NCBI RefSeq assembly: GCF_042676185.1
Contig: NZ_JBHTJT010000002.1
Span: 124,001-188,000 of the forward strand
DNA length: 64,000 bases
DNA from: Tropicimonas aquimaris
Lineage (GTDB): Bacteria > Pseudomonadota > Alphaproteobacteria > Rhodobacterales > Rhodobacteraceae
Direction of reading: 5' to 3'
Shown here: positions 59,851 to 64,000 of the stretch, piece after piece
Position numbering within the stretch: the stretch's first letter is position 1
Layout: the number at the start of each line of letters is the position of its first letter
Notes under the pieces: generated by a model
The model's input: only the letters and a program-made list of their open reading frames with translations
What the model was told of the DNA's origin: nothing
Database searches by the model: none
Translations under genes and position numbers: made by a program

Positions 59851-59925
59851 GCCCGGGTAGCTCAGGGGTAGAGCAGTGGATTGAAAATCCTCGTGTCGGT
59901 GGTTCGATTCCGCCCCCGGGCACCA
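59851..59925 (+). tRNA. tRNA-Phe(GAA)
   Basis: A 75-base cloverleaf. The acceptor GCCCGGG pairs with CCCGGGC, the D arm is AGCTCAGGGGTAGAGC, the loop TTGAAAA gives anticodon GAA, and the T arm is GGTGGTTCGATTCCGCC. CCA is encoded. The anticodon stem has one U–U mismatch. The 3' half is the probable attachment site of the adjoining element. Confidence 0.97.
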
Positions 59926-60056
59926 TTACAACCAAGCAAGACATTGAAATTGCGTTGCTTTTTTCGCATTAGCAGAGACCTATCCACCCAAATATACACC
60001 CTTTGCGTGCCGGTGGAGGGCATATCAGGCGCATTTTGGGGCCTGACAAAATTTGC

Positions 60057-60521
60057 TCACTTACCTCGTTCTTCCCGCCAGCGCTCCCACCGTTTGCGCT
60101 GGGCTTCGGCTATCTTCGCCCTACCCTCGGGCGTTCGCGGTCCGGTGCTCTTTCCCCCATGAAGGCGGCAACGGCTTTTGCTGGGTTCGGATTTCGCGCG
60201 GCAAGGCGTGCCCTTCCGCGTGCGCGCGTTGCAAGGCATACGCCGGGACTTGGCGACGGGTTCCGGGAATGAGCTAAAATCGTCTAGTTTAGATAAGACC
60301 CCATGACGCGCGCGCGCGAACGGATCTAGAAATTCGCCACCCACAAGTTCAGCCCCGAGCGCTTGCGCAATCGCCTTCACGGCATAGCCTCGGGGGTCAA
60401 GCGTGGCCTTTGCCTCCCAATATTGAAGCGCCTTGTGTGTGATGCCAGCGCGCCTTGCCAGTTCGCGCAAGCCGAAGCCCCGCGCTTTCCGCAAAGTGCG
60501 CAGATCGGCCCCCGTTTTCAT
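60057..60521 (-). CDS. HTH protein with HGG-type Cys/His tail
   Basis: A 154-residue protein. Residues 1–60 are a Cro/C1-type helix-turn-helix (GADLRTLRKARGFGLRELARRAGITHKALQYWE). The second part has CNARTRKGTPCRAK and CRLHGGKSTGPRTPEGRAKI, the widespread HGGxSTGPxTPEG motif with cysteines that may bind zinc. This tail is usual in phage- or element-borne small proteins. The combined architecture suggests a DNA-binding regulator of the element. ATG 60521 follows the usual HTH N-terminus. Confidence 0.78.
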   Translation of the reverse strand: MKTGADLRTLRKARGFGLRELARRAGITHKALQYWEAKATLDPRGYAVKAIAQALGAELVGGEFLDPFARARHGVLSKLDDFSSFPEPVAKSRRMPCNARTRKGTPCRAKSEPSKSRCRLHGGKSTGPRTPEGRAKIAEAQRKRWERWREERGK

Positions 60522-60557
60522 TGGACACCGGACCGCCAAACACCTCCAGTCACAGAG

Positions 60558-60935
60558 CTACCGACAGGGCCAAGTTTGGGCAAGAGCAGCGGCCACTAAG
60601 GCCGAAGGTGGACCACTCCACATCTGGGGATTGTCTCGCCCAAAATTCACGACGGCTGCCATCTTGGCATTCAAGGTCGTTTCAGCTCTAGCGGCAACGT
60701 GCGGAGGCATCACGGTTCCTTGATCCAATGCCAGCAAACAATTGATCATCATCAAATCGGATACGCCAGAAACTCGGCCCATGCACATTCCAGCGTCCAG
60801 GAGGTCGACATTAGAAACGAAGTCCGAACGCAAAGCCTTTTCACAATGCCCGATAAACTCTCCGGCTGTCTCGCCCGTGACTGGCGATGCAGAAATCATG
60901 GCAAGACCTAAAACCATCAGGTTAGACCAGTTCAT
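60558..60935 (-). CDS. Rap1a/Tai-like immunity-domain protein, exported
   Basis: A 125-residue protein with a signal peptide (MNWSNLMVLGLAMISASPVTG). The mature part has GHCEK, LDAGMCMGRVSGVSDLM, INCLLALDQ and VNFGRDNPQMWSGPPSALVAAALAQTWPC. This is the Rap1a/Tai pattern: GxCxGxxxG, then a helical end with NP and PC, cysteines forming disulfides. Members protect against periplasmic amidase effectors of type VI systems and also occur in phages and islands. No matching toxin is visible here. Confidence 0.75.
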   Translation of the reverse strand: MNWSNLMVLGLAMISASPVTGETAGEFIGHCEKALRSDFVSNVDLLDAGMCMGRVSGVSDLMMINCLLALDQGTVMPPHVAARAETTLNAKMAAVVNFGRDNPQMWSGPPSALVAAALAQTWPCR

Positions 60936-61073
60936 CGAGCGTCTCCGTTAGCGTAAGCCTGGGCAATAGTGCACCAACCACTATGCACATGTGTCGAGGT
61001 CGGCAACACACGGCACCACATGACACCGAAGCACCCTCGCCACCCAGCCCTCCTGAGTTTCTGGTGGACACCG

Positions 61074-61439
61074 TCACTGCTCACCCCTCGTCGCCAAGAC
61101 TTCAGCTTCATTCCATACGGCTTCGATAGCCTTCGGTGTGCGCGCCACCTCGTCCGGGTCGAGTGGCCCAGAGCAAGCCACATGCAACTTCCGCCCATCA
61201 GGCTCCGTCAGGCTCACACGCCAATCAGCCACGCCACAAACGGCACACAACGCCGGGGCCGCGACTTCGGGCGTATCGACACCGTGACGCCGCGCCGGGG
61301 GCCTTGCGACACTTGCGACAACTGCGACACGGGCGGGCTTTGTCGCAGGTGTCGCGGAAGTCGCAGGCAGGTCGGCATCGAGAGCGAGTATCCTCTCGCC
61401 CTCGATTTCGGCCAGCGCGGCTTGTACGTCAAACCACAT
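61074..61439 (-). CDS. Unknown small protein with Cys pair, element operon
   Basis: A 121-residue protein. MWFDVQAALAEIEGERILAL begins it; the end has CAVCGVADWRVSLTEPDGRKLHVACSG, a CxxC with a third Cys that could hold zinc. The first half overlaps the end of the DUF3987 gene by 11 bases, so it is probably translated from the same mRNA. No family is recognised. The position, in a block with primase and DUF3987, suggests a replication or regulatory accessory. Confidence 0.65.
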   Translation of the reverse strand: MWFDVQAALAEIEGERILALDADLPATSATPATKPARVAVVASVARPPARRHGVDTPEVAAPALCAVCGVADWRVSLTEPDGRKLHVACSGPLDPDEVARTPKAIEAVWNEAEVLATRGEQ

Positions 61440-62925
61440 CGCCGCCCCCCTTCACGATGCGCCACGCTTCCGCCCGCGCGGCATCGCGCACCACTGATCC
61501 TCGTTCCAGCAGGGCAAGCCACCCATGCCGTTGCAAGATGCCCAACGCAGCGCGGGCCTTGGGGCTTTCCCTTAGCGCGTTCGGCCCGCGCCGCACCACG
61601 TCCCGCACCATGATTTCTGGATGCGGCCAACTCTCTAGCAGCCATTTCCGCAAGGCTTCGGCACGGTCGATTTCGTGACTGACGGTTGCCGCGTCTGCCA
61701 GCCGCACGGCTTCGCCAAGATAGAATTGCGCGAGCGCGATGCCGTCGCCCATCTCTTGCGCTGAGATGGCGGGGGCCTCCAAGTCACGCCAAAGCGCCAG
61801 TACGCCCGCTATGCGCGCGGCCTGCTCGGCTGACTTGCTGGCGTAGCCCGTGACGTGCGCGAGTTCCCCGTTGGCGGCTTGTTCCTTCTCAATGGCATCG
61901 GAAAACCGCACCAACAACTCACGCGCCTCAGGGGCCAACGGCAGTGTCCTGGGTGACAGTTCGCGAGTTTCCTCATCCATCGGCAGAGGCATATCGAGAA
62001 CCGCACGCAGCCTTCGCCCGAACGCGCCCAGCGCACCGTTATCGCTTTGGGCGTTTGCGTAAAACCGCGTCCCGATGGCGCTGGGCGGCTCGCAAATCAG
62101 GAACCGGGGCAGAAAGCCCGTATCCGCCGCCATGCGGTCAGCCATGAAGGCACGCGCGACGGAGGGTTGCGCCATCAGATGCACGGCCAAGCGCCGCCCG
62201 TAAAGCGTGGCGTGTCCGTCGCCTGCCCGCGTGCGCTGTATCGGATTGCCTTGCCAGAGGTTATTCAGCGCCGCGAGCGTCTTTTGCCGGTTGTCGCTGT
62301 TCATGGCGTGCCCCCCGAGAAACTGCCCGCCCTCGTCGCTAAAAATCCCAAGCGACGGTTGCCCGGTTGCGAATAGCCGGGTCAGCCCCTCGAATGTTGG
62401 TTCCGTTACCGTGCGGTCGGCGCTGGGCGGCGCGGCGGGTTCCTGCCCCAGCGCGTTTAGATCCGCCTGGGCCGCCGTCCGTTTCTCACCCTTGCTCTTT
62501 CTCGCGTCGGCAAGAATGCGGTCACGTTCGCCCTTCCAAATGGCGTGCGCGTTCTGCCAGCTTGCCTGAGCGTCGCGCTGGGCGCGGGATTGTTCCCGCT
62601 CATAATCGCGCAGCGCAGCCATCAACGGCCCGTCGCAGCTCGATTTCCGTTCGCCCGAACGTGCAATGGTCAGCGCGTAGAGCGACACCGGGCGCGGCCC
62701 GCCAAGTGTCTCCACGTCTGCAAAGCCTTGTACGGCCAGCGATGCCACCGTTAGAGCCGATGCGGCGGGAATGGCGACAGGGGCCTGCGCCATCCCCTGC
62801 ACCGCCTCGACTGCGGCGCGCAGCGGCCCCAGGTGGGCAACCGGGTAGGCTGCGCCGGGGGCAACTTCCCGCACCAGCGGTTGCGGTCCCTCGGGCGTGA
62901 ACGGGATAGGTTCGGGGGCGTTCAT
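61429..62925 (-). CDS. DUF3987 (YfjI-like) ATPase-type protein
   Basis: A 498-residue protein of the DUF3987 family. FTPEGPQPLVREVAPGAAYPVAHLGPLR is the start, VSLYALTIARSGERKSSCDGPLM contains a Walker-A-like GERKS, and PSLGIFSDEGGQFLGGHAM, LAALNNLWQGNPIQRTRAGDG and RRLAVHLMAQPSVARAFM are family blocks. Such proteins are standard in prophages and integrative elements beside primases and are taken as replication helicase-like. It overlaps the primase gene by four bases. Confidence 0.85.
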   Translation of the reverse strand: MNAPEPIPFTPEGPQPLVREVAPGAAYPVAHLGPLRAAVEAVQGMAQAPVAIPAASALTVASLAVQGFADVETLGGPRPVSLYALTIARSGERKSSCDGPLMAALRDYEREQSRAQRDAQASWQNAHAIWKGERDRILADARKSKGEKRTAAQADLNALGQEPAAPPSADRTVTEPTFEGLTRLFATGQPSLGIFSDEGGQFLGGHAMNSDNRQKTLAALNNLWQGNPIQRTRAGDGHATLYGRRLAVHLMAQPSVARAFMADRMAADTGFLPRFLICEPPSAIGTRFYANAQSDNGALGAFGRRLRAVLDMPLPMDEETRELSPRTLPLAPEARELLVRFSDAIEKEQAANGELAHVTGYASKSAEQAARIAGVLALWRDLEAPAISAQEMGDGIALAQFYLGEAVRLADAATVSHEIDRAEALRKWLLESWPHPEIMVRDVVRRGPNALRESPKARAALGILQRHGWLALLERGSVVRDAARAEAWRIVKGGGDVV

Positions 62926-63803
62926 GCGGCTTCCCCTTTCTTGTTGATAATGTCGTTCCAGTCGCGGCCTTCCGGCGCGGGCAGCAGCGACACTGCCCAG
63001 CCCGCCAAGTGCGCCCGTTCGGCCAGGGCGTGTGCGGCGTCGCGGCCTGCGGTGTCGCCGTCCGAGGCAATGGTTAATCGCCCAGGTTCCGGGGGCAGGC
63101 GCAGGGCGCGCATCCCGCTTGTGCTTAGAGTCGCCCAGATAGCCGCAGGGCGGCCTAGCAGCCCGCAGGCAAGCGACAGAGCGGTTTCGATACCCTCCGC
63201 CACGGCCAGCGGCCCGGGGGCCTCTGTGAACCGCACAGCGCCGCCAGCGCAGCGACCTAGCATCGCCTTGTCAGGGCTGACGGCAGCCTTGCCTGTGCCG
63301 TCCGGGCGCAAATAGGTGCGATGTACTGCGAAGCCTTCGCCGCCCTCCACCAGAGCGACTAGCGCGGGGTGCCGCGAAGCGGTCGGCCCGTGCCAGCATT
63401 CGGGATGAAAGCGCAGGGTTTCTGGCAGGGGGCAGGCGATAGCCCGCCCCCGCAGATAGGTTTCCGCCAGCGTGCCCATGATGGGCTGTGCTTCAAGCCA
63501 GCATCGTTCGGCCTGCCGTGCCCGTTTCTCCGCTCCTGCCCGCCGGTCAGCTTCGCGCTGGGCGACGGTAGCGGGGTCAGGAAGGCTGTAGTCTCCCGGC
63601 ATGACGCCTGCCGCCGCTAGAATGTCCGCGAAAGCGCAATGCGATTTCTTGCAATGTGCCAGCAGCCCAGCGCGGCCATCGGTCAGCGTCAGAGCGTTCT
63701 GCCCCTTGCTGCCCTCGGGCTGGCAAACGGGGCAGGGCGCGGCACCATACCGGCCATACCAGCGCCCACCCAAGGCAGAGGTAAGGTCGCGCGCGTCCGT
63801 CAT
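62922..63803 (-). CDS. Toprim-type primase (phage/element)
   Basis: A 293-residue protein. A CPVCQPEGSKGQNALTLTD region with a CKKSHC pair resembles a primase zinc-ribbon. The Toprim fold follows: GPLAVAEGIETALSLACGLLGRPAAIWATLS, then GRLTIASDGDTAGRDAAHAL (DxD motif), with SPDKAMLGRCAGGAVRF between. It likely primes element replication. ATG 63803 overlaps the stop of the 32-codon gene (ATGA), and the MTDARDLTSALGGRWYGRYG start is typical. Confidence 0.85.
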   Translation of the reverse strand: MTDARDLTSALGGRWYGRYGAAPCPVCQPEGSKGQNALTLTDGRAGLLAHCKKSHCAFADILAAAGVMPGDYSLPDPATVAQREADRRAGAEKRARQAERCWLEAQPIMGTLAETYLRGRAIACPLPETLRFHPECWHGPTASRHPALVALVEGGEGFAVHRTYLRPDGTGKAAVSPDKAMLGRCAGGAVRFTEAPGPLAVAEGIETALSLACGLLGRPAAIWATLSTSGMRALRLPPEPGRLTIASDGDTAGRDAAHALAERAHLAGWAVSLLPAPEGRDWNDIINKKGEAA

Positions 63804-63898
63804 TGGCCTACCCCCCAAATCAGAGCCGCGAGCGCCTGGGCCTGGGCCTCGGTCATGGCGAAGCGATGCATCAGCAAACGAATCTGCATCCGGTTCAT
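63800..63898 (-). CDS. Tiny gene (32 residues) in the primase operon
   Basis: MNRMQIRLLMHRFAMTEAQAQALAALIWG ... GQ is a short helical peptide. Its ATG overlaps the stop of the preceding frame, and its own TGA overlaps the primase ATG (ATGA both times). The tight coupling and conserved-looking MTEAQAQALAALIWG segment support real translation. A comparable peptide commonly precedes element primases, from memory. Function unknown. Confidence 0.6.
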   Translation of the reverse strand: MNRMQIRLLMHRFAMTEAQAQALAALIWGVGQ

Positions 63899-64000
63899 GC
63901 CGCACCCCCTTTCCAGTCGGGCGTTGCCTGGCCGCGCAAGACATAGCGCGCATGGGTGCCTGAAAACTCGCCGCCGTGCGGTTCGTGAATAGTATCAATC
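63895..64000 (-). CDS. C-terminal end of an unknown element protein (cut by the window)
   Basis: The last 34 codons of a frame entering from the right edge, reading IDTIHEPHGGEFSGTHARYV then LRGQATPDWKGGAA before the stop. The stop overlaps the start of the 32-codon gene by four bases, so it belongs to the same operon. Too little is present for a family call. Confidence 0.5.
   Translation of the reverse strand, partial: IDTIHEPHGGEFSGTHARYVLRGQATPDWKGGAA

Larger units (their letters stand above)
59926..63999. mobile_element. Left part of a probable tRNA-Phe-integrated element
   Basis: Starting right after the tRNA-Phe 3' end, the gene content changes from conserved core to a compact leftward replication-type module (primase, DUF3987, small genes) with HTH and immunity-type genes. 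tRNA-Phe 3' ends are common integrase targets. The element extends past the window; its integrase, other attachment site and full content are not visible. The first 130 bases after the tRNA hold no gene and are AT-richer. Confidence 0.6.

Overview
The window is chromosomal DNA of a high-GC alphaproteobacterium, almost certainly of the order Rhodobacterales (Roseobacter/Rhodobacter relatives). The reasons are the gene order sucD–sucC–mdh–mcl2–(NnrU, DUF1737)–mch–sdhCDAB, the paired ccr and ecm genes of the ethylmalonyl-CoA pathway, typical Rhodobacterales LuxI/LuxR proteins, and the order murA–DUF2948–hisD–UPF0262–phosphatase–infA–maf–RNase E/G–yacG–tRNA-Phe. No rRNA gene, CRISPR array or insertion sequence was seen.

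Positions 1–14800 hold central carbon metabolism: succinyl-CoA ligase, malate dehydrogenase, succinate dehydrogenase, and two steps linked to the ethylmalonyl-CoA pathway (mesaconyl-CoA hydratase and malyl-CoA thioesterase). Four surface-chemistry genes are interleaved with this TCA block: two sulfotransferase-like genes between sucC and sucD, and two glycosyltransferases between sucC and mdh. A bipartite palindromic element occurs upstream of both sucC and sdhC and is a good candidate for a shared TCA-cycle operator.

Positions 14800–26100 carry mixed housekeeping genes (proC, csaA-like, ubiK, lgt, a MidA-type methyltransferase, pgeF), a Hint-domain protein, an SDR enzyme and a RecD-like helicase. 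Positions 25400–31060 join quorum sensing (luxI, luxR, and a 70-codon gene overlapping luxR) to the divergent ccr/ecm pair, so acetate and C1/C2 assimilation genes sit beside the cell-density circuit. An H-NS-like protein, purine nucleoside phosphorylase, thymidine kinase, a GntR regulator, a metallopeptidase and tRNA-Ala follow.

Positions 35300–51600 look more accessory. They hold a beta-hydroxyacid dehydrogenase, an SDR protein, a histidine kinase–phospholipase D–FNT channel operon, and a betaine/choline-type ABC transporter whose binding-protein gene is broken by an exact 14-bp tandem duplication. After these come lipid- and envelope-related genes (diacylglycerol kinase family, PAP2, small membrane proteins), a Crp/Fnr regulator that seems to have lost its ATG, and a receiver-like protein without phosphorylation residues. 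Positions 51700–59925 return to the conserved core and end in tRNA-Phe.

Directly after tRNA-Phe, the gene content changes to a compact leftward module: an HTH/HGG-motif protein, a Rap1a/Tai-like immunity protein, a small unknown protein, a DUF3987 ATPase-like protein, a Toprim primase, a 32-codon gene and a truncated gene at the edge. This resembles the left end of an integrated mobile element using tRNA-Phe as its attachment site. Its integrase is not inside the window.
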